DNA of 64,000 nucleotides from Arthrobacter sp. CAU 1506 (GTDB lineage: Bacteria > Actinomycetota > Actinomycetes > Actinomycetales > Micrococcaceae): positions 1 to 64,000 of the forward strand of contig NZ_SUKC01000014.1 of assembly GCF_005047635.1 (NCBI RefSeq), read 5' to 3'. Under the pieces are notes generated by a model. That model saw only the letters and a program-made list of their open reading frames with translations, did not search any database and had not been told where the DNA came from. The position numbers and the translations under genes were made by a program. This document shows, one piece after another, positions 8,165-16,081 of the stretch. Each line of letters opens with the position of its first letter. Position 1 is the first letter of the stretch.

Positions 8165-8650
8165 ATGTCCGGAACCACCGAAATCTTCGTTGCCACCCAT
8201 GACGCCGCCGTCAAGCGCGCCGCAGAACTTGAGGCCAGCGTCGAATCCCGCGGCGAAACCGACGGGCCCATGGCCGCGGTCGGGGATGCCCCCAGCCTCC
8301 GGCTCAACGGAGTGACCGACCTGGAGATCGAAATCCTCGGTGGTCTGGCTGCCAAGGCTGTCGGCGCCGCCGGCGGCGAGGCGCTGGACATGGCCGACGT
8401 CTCCAGCGACTACCTGATGGTGGCCCCGGATGGCATGGTCCAGTCGCTGGCTGAGCTGCTGACCCACACCGACGACGCCGGTGCCTCCTTGATCCCGGAG
8501 GTCGCCTCGCTGTGGGCTGCCGAAGAGGACATGCCGTTCAGTGGCGACATCGCCGAGGACCATGTACGTCGGATCGCGCAGCTGGCGTCGCAGGTCGAGC
8601 AGACCGAACGCCAGCAGCTTTACATCTGGTCCAGCACCGCCGAAGCCTAA
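8165..8650 (+). CDS. Conserved-looking hypothetical protein
   Basis: ATG at 8165 follows GGAAGGG at good spacing. The 161-residue product is acidic and soluble, with no signal peptide or membrane helix. It contains EIFVATHDAAVKRAAELEAS, DLEIEILGGLAAKAVG, a middle SSDYLMVAPDGMVQSLAEL, and ends QQLYIWSSTAEA. I do not recognise the family. A dispersed repeat array begins 17 bases after the stop codon. Confidence 0.55.
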   Translation: MSGTTEIFVATHDAAVKRAAELEASVESRGETDGPMAAVGDAPSLRLNGVTDLEIEILGGLAAKAVGAAGGEALDMADVSSDYLMVAPDGMVQSLAELLTHTDDAGASLIPEVASLWAAEEDMPFSGDIAEDHVRRIAQLASQVEQTERQQLYIWSSTAEA

Positions 8651-8666
8651 ACACCACCAGGGACAG

Positions 8667-8806
8667 CGGTAGCCGACCAAGTGAGCCCCACTGGACCCTC
8701 GGTGGTCGACCAAGTGAGCCCCACTCGACCCTCGGTGGTCGACCAAGCGAGCGCCAGCCCGCACCCGGTGGTCGACCAAGTGAGCGCCAGCGAACGCGTG
8801 GAGACC
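8667..8806 (+). repeat. Dispersed repeat array, copy A (four units)
   Basis: Four imperfect units are centred on GGTGGTCGACCAAGTGAG, each followed by 10-20 variable bases, and the last ends GCGAACGCGTGGAGACC. The same unit and the same terminal signature recur inside trmD (10560-10710), after gnd (34551-34690) and beside yaaA (52795-52900). One frame through the array reads [13 protein letters not shown], the same peptide as in the trmD insert. Confidence 0.85.
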
Positions 8807-8849
8807 CCGCCGCAACCCGCCCATCGCCGACGAGTCGCGCGGATTGGTT

Positions 8850-8866
8850 CCTATCTGGCACAATAG
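8850..8866 (+). promoter_or_regulatory. Candidate promoter element of the rpsP operon
   Basis: CCTATCTGGCACAATAG here matches CCTATGTGGCAAAATAG before rplS at 15 of 17 positions. Both lie far upstream of a ribosomal protein gene, where the promoter is expected. I infer a shared promoter element; the exact -10 and -35 boxes are uncertain. Confidence 0.45.
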
Positions 8867-8995
8867 TCAGGTACTCGATCTGCGCGGCCCCTCTCTCCGT
8901 GTATGCATCTTGTCCTTTGAACCCCAACCATGGCCCGCCCCACGGGAGCAGACATACGGGTTCGCCCATTTTCAGAACCAGGAGTGACCACAACA

Positions 8996-9421
8996 GTGGC
9001 CGTAAAGATTCGCCTTAAGCGCTTCGGTAAGAAGTTCTCTGCCCACTACCGCGTCGTTGTCATGGATTCCCGCGCCAAGCGCGACGGCCGTGCCATCGAA
9101 GAGATCGGGCAGTACCACCCGACCGAAGAGCCCTCGTTCATCGAGATCAACTCCGAGCGCGCCCAGTACTGGCTCGGTGTCGGCGCCCAGCCGACCGAAC
9201 AGGCTGCAGTCCTGCTCAAGATCACCGGCGATTGGCAGAAGTTCAAGGGTATTGAGGGCCAGGAAGGCACTCTCAAGACCAAGGAAGCCAAGGAAGCCTT
9301 CGTGGCTCCCGAAAAGGACTCCGTGATCATCCCCGAGGCCATCACCCCGAAGGCCAAGAAGGAAGAAGCTGCCGAGGCTCCGGCCGAGGAAGCTGCTGAC
9401 GAAGCCGAAAAGGCTGAGTAA
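8996..9421 (+). CDS. rpsP: 30S ribosomal protein S16
   Basis: The product starts [20 protein letters not shown] and continues with [20 protein letters not shown], the conserved S16 core. An Ala/Glu-rich tail brings it to 141 residues, as is common in actinobacteria. GTG at 8996 is preferred over an upstream in-frame start because AGGAG lies shortly before it and the family begins at this point. It overlaps the next gene by one base (TAATG) and heads the rpsP-khpA-rimM-trmD group. Confidence 0.97.
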   Translation: MAVKIRLKRFGKKFSAHYRVVVMDSRAKRDGRAIEEIGQYHPTEEPSFIEINSERAQYWLGVGAQPTEQAAVLLKITGDWQKFKGIEGQEGTLKTKEAKEAFVAPEKDSVIIPEAITPKAKKEEAAEAPAEEAADEAEKAE

Positions 9422-9660
9422 TGCTGGCTGAAGCGCTCGATCATCTGGTCCGCGGGATCGTTGACAGTCCCGAGGACGTCAAGGTCACGCAGAAGAACAG
9501 CCGCCGCGGTGACATCATCGAGGTGCGTGTTCACCCGGAGGATCTGGGCCGCGTCATCGGCCGCCAGGGCCGCACCGCCCGCGCACTGCGCACCGTGGTG
9601 AACGCCCTGGCCGATGAGCAGGTCCGCGTCGACGTGGTGGATACCGACCGCCGACGCTGA
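9421..9660 (+). CDS. khpA: KH-domain RNA-binding protein KhpA
   Basis: This 79-residue protein consists of one KH domain with the RNA-binding GxxG loop in GRVIGRQGRTARALRTVV. Homologues (YlqC/KhpA) pair with KhpB and bind many RNAs in Gram-positives. The start ATG overlaps the rpsP stop codon, showing translational coupling. The rpsP-khpA-rimM-trmD order is typical for actinobacteria. Confidence 0.93.
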   Translation: MLAEALDHLVRGIVDSPEDVKVTQKNSRRGDIIEVRVHPEDLGRVIGRQGRTARALRTVVNALADEQVRVDVVDTDRRR

Positions 9661-9707
9661 TCCGGATCGGCGCTGCCCGGCTTCACGCCAGGCACCAAAT
9701 CCACACC

Positions 9708-9752
9708 TCCGGCCCCTGTACCAGCTAATGGTCCAGGGGCCGGACGTTTTTC
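9708..9752 (+). terminator. Hairpin with T run between khpA and rimM
   Basis: TCCGGCCCCTG (9708-9718) pairs perfectly with CAGGGGCCGGA (9734-9744) around a 15-base loop and is followed by CGTTTTTC. CGGACGTTTTTC is then repeated a few bases later, directly upstream of the rimM ribosome binding site. It may end or attenuate the rpsP-khpA transcript, allowing rimM-trmD to be set at a different level. Confidence 0.7.
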
Positions 9753-9782
9753 ACCCGACGGACGTTTTTCCAAGGAGTCTGC

Positions 9783-10331
9783 ATGCAGCTACAAGTTGCC
9801 CGGATCGGCAAACCGCACGGCATTCGCGGGGAGGTCACCGTCCAGGTGCTGACCGATGCTCCGGCCGATCGCTTCGTGCCCGACGTCGAGCTGACCGTGG
9901 AGCCGGCGCGGCTGGGACCGCTGACCGTCCGCAGCGCCCGCTGGAACAAGGACATTCTGCTGCTGGGCTTCCACGAAGTCGCGGACCGTAACGGTGCCGA
10001 AGAACTCCGCGGCGCCAAGCTCTTCATCGACACCGACGACGTCGAGGACGACGACGATGCCTGGTATGAACACGAACTGGTCGGCCTCGATGTGCGCATC
10101 GGGGACGAGGTCGTTGGCAAGGTGTCCGGCCTGAACACCATGCCCGCCCAGGACCTGTTGGTGGTGGAAAACCTCGACGGCGAGGAAGTCCTGGTGCCCT
10201 TCGTCGAGGCCATCGTGCCGGAGGTTGATGTGGAAGCCGGTTTCGTCCGGCTCACGCCGCCGGCCGGGCTGTTCGAGTTGAACGCACCGGGCGCGCAGGA
10301 AACCCCCGACGACGGCGAGGGGGAGCGCTAG
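9783..10331 (+). CDS. rimM: 16S rRNA processing protein RimM
   Basis: RimM helps mature the 30S head by binding S19. The N-terminus LQVARIGKPHGIRGEVTVQV is the family signature, and the C-terminal PRC-barrel part carries DLLVVENLDGEEVLVPFVEA and IVPEVDVEAGFVRLTPPAGL. The length of 182 residues is normal. AAGGAG lies before the ATG. Its stop codon abuts the trmD GTG start with no gap. Confidence 0.96.
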   Translation: MQLQVARIGKPHGIRGEVTVQVLTDAPADRFVPDVELTVEPARLGPLTVRSARWNKDILLLGFHEVADRNGAEELRGAKLFIDTDDVEDDDDAWYEHELVGLDVRIGDEVVGKVSGLNTMPAQDLLVVENLDGEEVLVPFVEAIVPEVDVEAGFVRLTPPAGLFELNAPGAQETPDDGEGER

Positions 10332-11324
10332 GTGCGCATCGACGTCGTCAGTATTTTCCCGGAGTATCTCGCCGCGCTGGACCTGTCCCTGATCGGCAAG
10401 GCCCGGCAGGACGGCCTTCTGCAGCTGAAGGTGCATGACCTGCGGGACTTCACCACCGACCGACACCGCACCGTGGACGACACCCCGTACGGCGGCGGCG
10501 CCGGCATGGTGATGAAGCCCGAGCCCTGGGCCCAGGCCCTGGAATCGCTAGTCACAGACTCCCCGGTGGTCGACGACTCCCCGGTGGTCGACCAAGTGAG
10601 CGCCACACCGGTGGTCGACCAAGTGAGCGCCAGCGAACGCGTGGAGACCCCCGCCGTGCCCGATTCCCCGGTGGTCGACCAAGTGAGCGCCAGCGAACGC
10701 GCGGAGACCCAGAAGGAGCCTGCGCAGCCCGCCGCGGCCCGCCCCATCCTGATCGTCCCTTCACCCGCCGGTGAGGTATTCAACCAGGCTCTTGCCTACG
10801 AACTCGCCCTCGAGGAGCACCTGGTCTTCGCCTGTGGCCGGTACGAGGGCATCGACGAGCGTGTGCTCGAGTGGGCCGATGAGCACTTCCGCGTGCGGCC
10901 GGTCAGCCTCGGCGACTATGTGCTCAACGGGGGAGAGGTGGCCGTGCTGGCGATGGTGGAAGCCGTGGGTCGGCTGGTGCCCGGCGTCGTCGGCAATCCC
11001 GAATCCCTGGTGGAAGAGTCGCACTCGGATGGGCTGCTGGAATACCCCGTCTACACCAAGCCGTCGGACTGGCGCGGACGCGGAATTCCGGAGGTGCTGC
11101 TCAGCGGCAACCACGCCAAGATCGCCCGGCACCGCCGCGACGAACAACTGCGCCGCACCGCCGAACGCCGCCCCGATCTGATTCTGGCGCTGGACCCGGA
11201 GACGCTGGACAAGGCCGATCGCGCCACCCTCAACTCGCTCGGCTACACCATCACGGCCACGCGGGTCCTGCCGGCTGCGCCGGAGTCAGGGGCTGCCGCC
11301 GAAGCGATTCGGCACACTCCCTGA
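10332..11324 (+). CDS. trmD: tRNA (guanine-37-N1)-methyltransferase TrmD with an in-frame repeat insert
   Basis: TrmD methylates G37 of tRNAs reading CNN codons, using SAM bound in a trefoil knot. The N-terminal block ([28 protein letters not shown]) and the knot region ([33 protein letters not shown]) are intact. Between them, residues about 73-136 are an extra segment, [14 protein letters not shown] repeated, encoded by a dispersed DNA repeat. Normal TrmD is about 255 residues; this is 330. The insert falls where many TrmDs have a short loop between PEPW and the [12 protein letters not shown] strand, so the enzyme is probably still active. It starts with GTG directly after the rimM stop. 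Confidence 0.95.
   Translation: MRIDVVSIFPEYLAALDLSLIGKARQDGLLQLKVHDLRDFTTDRHRTVDDTPYGGGAGMVMKPEPWAQALESLVTDSPVVDDSPVVDQVSATPVVDQVSASERVETPAVPDSPVVDQVSASERAETQKEPAQPAAARPILIVPSPAGEVFNQALAYELALEEHLVFACGRYEGIDERVLEWADEHFRVRPVSLGDYVLNGGEVAVLAMVEAVGRLVPGVVGNPESLVEESHSDGLLEYPVYTKPSDWRGRGIPEVLLSGNHAKIARHRRDEQLRRTAERRPDLILALDPETLDKADRATLNSLGYTITATRVLPAAPESGAAAEAIRHTP
10560..10710 (+). repeat. Dispersed repeat array, copy B, inside trmD
   Basis: Four units beginning CCGGTGGTCGAC start near 10563, 10581, 10608 and 10669. Two full units end GCGAACGCGTGGAGACC or GCGAACGCGCGGAGACC. The array keeps the trmD frame and contains no stop. Units match copy A at 8667-8806 almost exactly, so the spread looks recent. 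Confidence 0.9.
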
Positions 11325-11648
11325 TCAACTAGTCCTGAGCTCAGAGCCCGGCGGAACTAGAGCTTCGGCCGAGCCATCGGAGTGATATGACCTATCTGGG
11401 TCTATAGAACCTATACGGGTACAAATTGCTCCATTTAGGGAAAATAAACCTATGTGGCAAAATAGAGGATTGTGTCCGCTGGGCGCGATCCTGCCACAGG
11501 GGGAGCGCTGCCAACAGCCGGACTCGCCGGCCGCCGATTCCCGGACGGGCCGGTTCTTGAATTTCGGCAGCGACTGTTGCAGGCTACTCACCTGACCGCC
11601 GCGCCGTAACCAAAGTGAATGACCTGTGGCGTTCACCAGGAGTGAGAA
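11325..11648. other. Intergenic region with rplS promoter and leader
   Basis: There is no gene here. An AT-richer stretch at 11380-11470 carries three ACCTAT-type direct repeats and the motif shared with rpsP; it is followed by about 180 GC-rich bases of leader before rplS. rplS is therefore separated from trmD and probably has its own promoter. Confidence 0.6.
11390..11465 (+). promoter_or_regulatory. Candidate rplS promoter with three direct repeats
   Basis: ACCTATCTGGGT (11390-11401), ACCTATACGGGT (11409-11420) and ACCTATGTGGCA (11448-11459) are direct repeats. The third is part of CCTATGTGGCAAAATAG (11449-11465), which matches the rpsP upstream motif at 15 of 17 bases. An upstream activator or a shared stringent-type promoter is possible; both are inference. 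Confidence 0.4.
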
Positions 11649-12005
11649 ATGCATATCCTCGACTCTGTCGACGCAGCATCCCTGCGCGACGTTCCCGAGT
11701 TCCGCGCCGGCGATACCGTCAAGGTGCACGTGAACATCATCGAAGGCAAGACCGCCCGTATCCAGGTTTTCCAGGGTTACGTGATGGGCCGCCAGGGCCA
11801 TGGTGTCCGCGAGACCTTCACCGTCCGCAAGGTTTCCTTCGGCGTGGGCGTGGAGCGTACCTTCCCGGTACATTCCCCGATCATCGACCACATCGAGGTC
11901 GTGACCAAGGGTGACGTTCGCCGCGCCAAGCTGTACTACATGCGCAAGCGCCACGGCAAGGCTGCCCGCATCAAGGAGAAGCGCGACTTCGGCTCTGCCA
12001 AGTAA
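11649..12005 (+). CDS. rplS: 50S ribosomal protein L19
   Basis: The 118-residue product contains the L19 signature: [40 protein letters not shown], and the C-terminal [31 protein letters not shown] before the ATG at 11649 is the ribosome binding site. L19 sits at the 30S-50S interface. lepB follows after a short gap that overlaps a strong palindrome. Confidence 0.97.
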   Translation: MHILDSVDAASLRDVPEFRAGDTVKVHVNIIEGKTARIQVFQGYVMGRQGHGVRETFTVRKVSFGVGVERTFPVHSPIIDHIEVVTKGDVRRAKLYYMRKRHGKAARIKEKRDFGSAK

Positions 12006-12037
12006 AGCTGCCCACCAGCAGCTTCTTGACTTAGGCA

Positions 12038-12754
12038 GTGCAGCAAATCTCTGGTTCCCCGGACGCGTCCGGGGAACCGCCAAGACGCCGGTCCGGACTT
12101 CCGGGCTGGCGTTTTGTGTTGGCCATCGTGGTCTGTGCGGTGGTGCTCAGCGCGATCGTGCGGGCCACGCTGGTGGACGTGTATTACATCCCCTCGGGTT
12201 CCATGGAGCCGCTGCTGGAGACCGGCGACCGCGTGCTGGTCTCGCGCACCGACTACCATTTCGGCGAGATCCGGCGCGGTGACCTGGTGGTCTTCGACGG
12301 CCGCGGTTCGTTCGCTCCCTTCAACAGCGGCAACTCCCCGTTTGTGGACCTCCTGCAACAGGCCGGCCAGTGGCTGGGCGTTGCCGGCAGCGACACCATC
12401 TACGTCAAGCGCGTCATCGGCCTGCCGGGCGACACCGTCAAATGCTGCGGCCCGGACGGCCGCCTGCAGGTCAACGGCGAACCGGTGCAGGAGGACTACA
12501 TCTTCGAGGGCGACGCGCCCAGCGATATGGAGTTCTCCGTCCAGGTGCCCAAAGATAGATTGTGGTTGATGGGAGACCATCGCTCCGCCTCGGCCGATTC
12601 CCGCGCACTCCTGGGTGCGCCCGGCGGGGGTATGGTTCCAATTGAGCGGGTCATCGGCCGGCCAACAAACATCATCTGGCCGCTGGACCGGGCGGCCGGG
12701 TTGGACCGGATACAGTTGGGTTCCCAGCCGGCGGATCAGCCCGCGGAGAATTGA
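12038..12754 (+). CDS. lepB: Signal peptidase I (first copy)
   Basis: This enzyme cleaves Sec and Tat signal peptides at the outer membrane face. A short cytoplasmic tail is followed by one membrane helix (FVLAIVVCAVVLSAIV). The catalytic Ser lies in IPSGSMEP, the Lys in YVKRVIGLPGD and the box E motif in MGDHR. The length of 238 residues fits. The GTG at 12038 is the only sensible start before the membrane helix, which puts a 26-base palindrome inside the first codons. The second lepB follows within 12 bases, giving a tandem pair as in several actinobacteria. Confidence 0.93.
   Translation: MQQISGSPDASGEPPRRRSGLPGWRFVLAIVVCAVVLSAIVRATLVDVYYIPSGSMEPLLETGDRVLVSRTDYHFGEIRRGDLVVFDGRGSFAPFNSGNSPFVDLLQQAGQWLGVAGSDTIYVKRVIGLPGDTVKCCGPDGRLQVNGEPVQEDYIFEGDAPSDMEFSVQVPKDRLWLMGDHRSASADSRALLGAPGGGMVPIERVIGRPTNIIWPLDRAAGLDRIQLGSQPADQPAEN
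12053..12078 (+). terminator. Perfect 26-base palindrome after rplS, inside the lepB 5' end
   Basis: GGTTCCCCGGACG at 12053-12065 is followed without a gap by its exact reverse complement at 12066-12078. It lies 48 bases after the rplS stop and 15 bases into lepB. A hairpin of this strength could end or weaken the rplS transcript or limit lepB translation; there is no T run. Confidence 0.55.
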
Positions 12755-12765
12755 GGATAGTGAGC

Positions 12766-13599
12766 ATGGACCAGGACGACCCGAAGGACACTGGCGGATA
12801 CCAGCCGGACGCCTCCGGGCCGCAGAAGCGCGACCGCAGCAACCGCGACCGCAAGAACCGCGAACGCAAGAACACCGGACGGAACTCCCTGTTGTCGTGG
12901 CTGAAGGAGATCGCCACGATCGTCGCGGTCGCCGTCGTCCTTTCTTTCCTGATCAAGACGTTCCTCTTCCGTGCCTTCTTCATACCGTCCACCTCAATGG
13001 AGGACACGCTCGAGGTGGACGACCGTATTTTCGTCAACCTGTTGGTGCCGCAGCCGTTTGCGCTCACCCGCGGCGACGTGGTGGTTTTCCAGGACGACCT
13101 CGGTTGGCTGCCGCCCAATGGTTCGCACGGCGCCGGCAACTGGTTCCAGCAGTTCCTCACCTTCGTTGGCCTAATGCCCGACGCATCCCAGCAGCACTTG
13201 GTCAAGCGCGTCATCGGCCTGGGCGGAGACCATGTGATCTGCTGCGACGCCGATGGCCGGATCTCCGTCAACGGCGTGCCACTGAACGAAGAACCGTATC
13301 TGGCTCCGGGCTCGGACAACACGCGGATCCCCTTCGACGTGACCGTGCCCGAGGGTAAAATCTGGGTCATGGGCGACAACCGGAACCATTCCGCGGACTC
13401 GCGCGAGCACCAGGACGAAGCCTCGAAGGGCTTCGTGGACGTGGAATCCGTCGAGGGTAAGGCCAGCGTCATCGCTTGGCCGCTGGACCGGCTGGGCTTC
13501 CTGGGCAACTATCCGGAAGTGTTCGACGGCGTGCCGGCACCTTCCTCGGCGACCGGCACCGAGCCGCCCGCCCTCGCCCGTCAGAACGAGTCCCAGTGA
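12766..13599 (+). CDS. lepB: Signal peptidase I (second copy)
   Basis: A charged, Arg/Asn-rich cytoplasmic tail of about 45 residues precedes the membrane helix [16 protein letters not shown]. The catalytic Ser is in [10 protein letters not shown], the Lys in [11 protein letters not shown] and box E in [12 protein letters not shown]. The length of 277 residues is a little longer than the first copy because of the tail and a Pro-rich end. ATG at 12766 with GAGG just before is preferred. It overlaps the rnhB start by four bases (GTGA). Confidence 0.93.
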   Translation: MDQDDPKDTGGYQPDASGPQKRDRSNRDRKNRERKNTGRNSLLSWLKEIATIVAVAVVLSFLIKTFLFRAFFIPSTSMEDTLEVDDRIFVNLLVPQPFALTRGDVVVFQDDLGWLPPNGSHGAGNWFQQFLTFVGLMPDASQQHLVKRVIGLGGDHVICCDADGRISVNGVPLNEEPYLAPGSDNTRIPFDVTVPEGKIWVMGDNRNHSADSREHQDEASKGFVDVESVEGKASVIAWPLDRLGFLGNYPEVFDGVPAPSSATGTEPPALARQNESQ

Positions 13600-14294
13600 C
13601 TACCAAAGCCCCCACGCTGCGTTTTGAGCGTTCGTTCGTCGAGGCCGGACACCGTTTAGTCGCCGGCGCGGACGAAGTAGGCCGCGGGGCCCTTGCCGGC
13701 CCGGTCAGTGTAGGGATGGTGGCCATCGACGCGACCGCGGTCAAACAGATCCGCGGCGTGCGCGACAGCAAGCTGCTCACCCCGGCCGACCGGGTGGCCT
13801 TGGTACCCAAGATCCAGAAATGGGCACTGGCCTACGGCGTGGGCCACGCCAGTGCAGCGGAAATCGACGCGCTGGGCCTGATGGCGGCGATGCGGCTCGC
13901 CGGAGCCCGCGCCTGGGGCCAGGTTCTGACCACCGCCCGCCCGGACATCGTCATTCTGGACGGCAACCACGACTGGCTCTCCGCCGGGGAGCCGTCATTG
14001 TTCGACGACGCCGCCCACCCGGGCTGCGACGCCCCGGTCCTGACACGGATCAAGGCGGACCTGCAGTGCCTCAGCGTGGCCGCTGCCAGTGTGCTCGCCA
14101 AGGTTGAGCGCGACGCCCTGATGACCGGCTACGCGGCGGACTACCCGGAGTACGCCTGGGAGATCAACAAGGGCTACGCCACCCCCGCACACCGTGCCGC
14201 CCTGCAGGGCATCGGCCCGTCCGACCTGCACCGCCGCAGCTGGCGGCTCACCCCGGAGCAGCCGCTGATGCCCGCGGTCGATATCGCTAACTAA
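13596..14294 (+). CDS. rnhB: Ribonuclease HII
   Basis: RNase HII removes RNA from RNA-DNA hybrids, including single ribonucleotides in DNA. The motif [19 protein letters not shown] holds the first acidic pair, DGNHDWL the third site, and [20 protein letters not shown] the later Asp. GTG at 13596 overlaps the lepB stop and gives 232 residues, the usual size. It is probably co-transcribed with the two signal peptidases and DUF2469, an order also known in mycobacteria. Confidence 0.95.
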   Translation: MTTKAPTLRFERSFVEAGHRLVAGADEVGRGALAGPVSVGMVAIDATAVKQIRGVRDSKLLTPADRVALVPKIQKWALAYGVGHASAAEIDALGLMAAMRLAGARAWGQVLTTARPDIVILDGNHDWLSAGEPSLFDDAAHPGCDAPVLTRIKADLQCLSVAAASVLAKVERDALMTGYAADYPEYAWEINKGYATPAHRAALQGIGPSDLHRRSWRLTPEQPLMPAVDIAN

Positions 14295-14327
14295 ACACCG
14301 CCAGTCAATCTGGGGCAGGATGGATAC

Positions 14328-14651
14328 ATGAGCGCCGAAGACCTTGAGAACTATGAAACCGATATGGAGTTGCAGCTCTACCGGGAGTACCGCGATGTCG
14401 CCGGCTTGTTTAGCTACGTCGTGGAGACGGAGCGCCGCTTCTACCTGGCCAACCACGTTGATGTGCAGGCCCGCTCGGCCGACGGCGAGGTCTACTTCGA
14501 CCTGACCCTGCAGGACGCCTGGGTCTGGGACGTCTACCGCTCCGCCCGCTTTGTGAAGTCCGTCCGCGTGATCACGTTCAAGGACGTCAACGTGGAGGAA
14601 CTGACCAAGAACGACGACCTCACCCTGCCCAAGGACGGCCTCGGCGGCTGA
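14328..14651 (+). CDS. DUF2469 conserved actinobacterial protein
   Basis: The sequence MSAEDLENYETDMELQLYRE opens a 107-residue acidic protein that is highly conserved in actinobacteria and regularly lies after rnhB. Further conserved parts are YRDVAGLFSYVVETERRFYL and DLTLQDAWVWDVYRSARFVK. The molecular function is not known. It lies 33 bases after rnhB on the same strand. Confidence 0.92.
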   Translation: MSAEDLENYETDMELQLYREYRDVAGLFSYVVETERRFYLANHVDVQARSADGEVYFDLTLQDAWVWDVYRSARFVKSVRVITFKDVNVEELTKNDDLTLPKDGLGG

Positions 14652-14666
14652 CGCTAAGCTGCTGAA

Positions 14667-15572
14667 CTACTGGGCACGCCGGCGGTCCGCGCGTTCCCGC
14701 AGCAGGCTGAATGCAACGACGGCGGTGCAAAGGTACAGCGGTAGGGTCACGGCAAGCGCCGGGCCGGCCACCTCCAATTCCACACCCGTCGCGCCCGCCC
14801 CCAACAGGATCCGGTTGACGGTCAGGAATGCCAGATGTGCGCCGATGCAGGTCCAGATACTTGCCGAGACCGTGGCTTCGCGGGCGAAGATCAGCAGCAT
14901 GCTGAAGCCGGCCAGCATGGCGTAGTAGGTCAACGGTTCCTCTCCGGCGGGCGCGAGTGAGGGGAGCGGTGCGGAGCCGGTGAGCCCGCTCAGCAGGGCC
15001 TGCAACCCCAGGGCAATCGGCGGGAGCGCCAAAAACGCCGCAGTGGCCAGCAGTGCTGCGACGCCACGGGAGCAGCGCGACCGCAGTGCCGTGAGGGCGT
15101 AGCCGCGGATGGACAATTCTTCGGGCAGCGCTTCCAGCAGCAGGGCGATCGCCGTGTTGACCGCCAAGAACGTCATGAACTCCAATGGATCGAAACCGGT
15201 CCAGCTTATGCCCCCGGTCAGGGACACTGCAGCGACGATAACAGCGCCGCAGCCAGAAACGACGCCGGCGCCCAGCAGCAGGGAATTCACACTGGTCCGA
15301 AGGTCGGTGAGCCCGATCCCAGACAAACGACTTCTGTCCCACCGCAGGCGAAGCACCAGGATGGCCGGCACCACCACGACCGAAACCAACGCCGCCGGGA
15401 GCAGCCTGTCGACAACGCTCCTGCCACCGCCCAGCCATGCCGTCAGCAGCCCGGCAGTAGCCAGCGCAACTGCCATCACCAGCACGGCAACGGCAGCCCG
15501 CAGCAAGGGCACCGGCAGCGCGGTGCGTGCAGGAGCAGGAAATGGCGGGGACATTGCAAGCGATCCTGCCAT
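14667..15572 (-). CDS. CPBP-family intramembrane protein (Abi/CAAX protease-like)
   Basis: About eight hydrophobic helices span the 301-residue protein. The first CPBP motif is clear as PEELSIRGYAL (EExxxR), and a later GAHLAFLTVN fits the third motif with its His and Asn. The usual second motif (FxxxH) is not evident: the matching helix reads AAFLALPPIALG with no His. Protease activity is therefore uncertain. ATG at 15572 has GGGAGG six bases before it; an upstream in-frame ATG at 15686 gives an unlikely Cys-rich leader. It converges on DUF2469 and diverges from the YraN gene. Confidence 0.8.
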   Translation of the reverse strand: MAGSLAMSPPFPAPARTALPVPLLRAAVAVLVMAVALATAGLLTAWLGGGRSVVDRLLPAALVSVVVVPAILVLRLRWDRSRLSGIGLTDLRTSVNSLLLGAGVVSGCGAVIVAAVSLTGGISWTGFDPLEFMTFLAVNTAIALLLEALPEELSIRGYALTALRSRCSRGVAALLATAAFLALPPIALGLQALLSGLTGSAPLPSLAPAGEEPLTYYAMLAGFSMLLIFAREATVSASIWTCIGAHLAFLTVNRILLGAGATGVELEVAGPALAVTLPLYLCTAVVAFSLLRERADRRRAQ

Positions 15573-15724
15573 CGTCCGCCTCCCACCGCAATGCGGAACG
15601 GACGGACCGGGAGATCCTTCAGCGCCTTCCTGACTTATCCTGCACAGGCTCTCTCCGCATGCGGGTGTCCACATTCGGGCCTTCATTCTGCTCTCGAATG
15701 GTGCAGCCGACCAAGCTTGAGGGC

Positions 15725-16081
15725 ATGAGAGCGAAGGATGAACTCGGGCGGCGCGGCGAGGAGATGGCGGCAGCGTTTTTGGCGGGCGCCGGTCAACGGG
15801 TGATCGACCGGAATTGGCGCAGCCCGGACGGGGAACTGGATCTCATCACCGTGGACGGGGCGTCCATCGTGGTCTCCGAGGTGAAGACGCGCCGCAGCAC
15901 CGATTACGGCCACCCGTTCGAGGCCATCACCGGTGCCAAGGTCCGGCGGCTCCGGTCCTTGGGACACCAATGGCTGCGGGACCACGGCATGGCCGGCACA
16001 ACCATGCGCGTGGATGCCGTCGCAGTGCTCTACGGACAGGCCCGCTGGCCGGTGATCGAGTACCTGAAGGACGTCGGCTGA
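15725..16081 (+). CDS. YraN-family (UPF0102) nuclease-fold protein
   Basis: The 118-residue protein has the pattern LGRRGEEMAAAFL, then NWRSPDGELDLITVDG and IVVSEVKTRR. This is the Asp and Glu-x-Lys arrangement of the PD-(D/E)XK nuclease fold seen in UPF0102. Activity has not been established for most members. The stop overlaps the start of comM (ATGA), and the YraN-comM-dprA order is the standard actinobacterial one. Confidence 0.92.
   Translation: MRAKDELGRRGEEMAAAFLAGAGQRVIDRNWRSPDGELDLITVDGASIVVSEVKTRRSTDYGHPFEAITGAKVRRLRSLGHQWLRDHGMAGTTMRVDAVAVLYGQARWPVIEYLKDVG

Larger units (their letters stand above)
8651..8995. other. Intergenic region: repeat array followed by rpsP leader
   Basis: The first part (8667-8806) is a dispersed repeat array described separately. 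The second part holds a 17-base motif shared with the rplS upstream region and then about 130 bases of leader before rpsP. No gene is seen here. Confidence 0.6.

Noticed and set aside
8667-8806. Repeat array A and copies C and D as a CRISPR array
   Set aside because: Units are imperfect with spacers of 10-20 bases of related sequence, there are no cas genes, and the end signature is shared between loci.
15700-15720. GACCAAG near 15709 as a possible further copy of the dispersed repeat
   Set aside because: Only seven bases match the core and the end signature is missing, so chance is the simpler reading.
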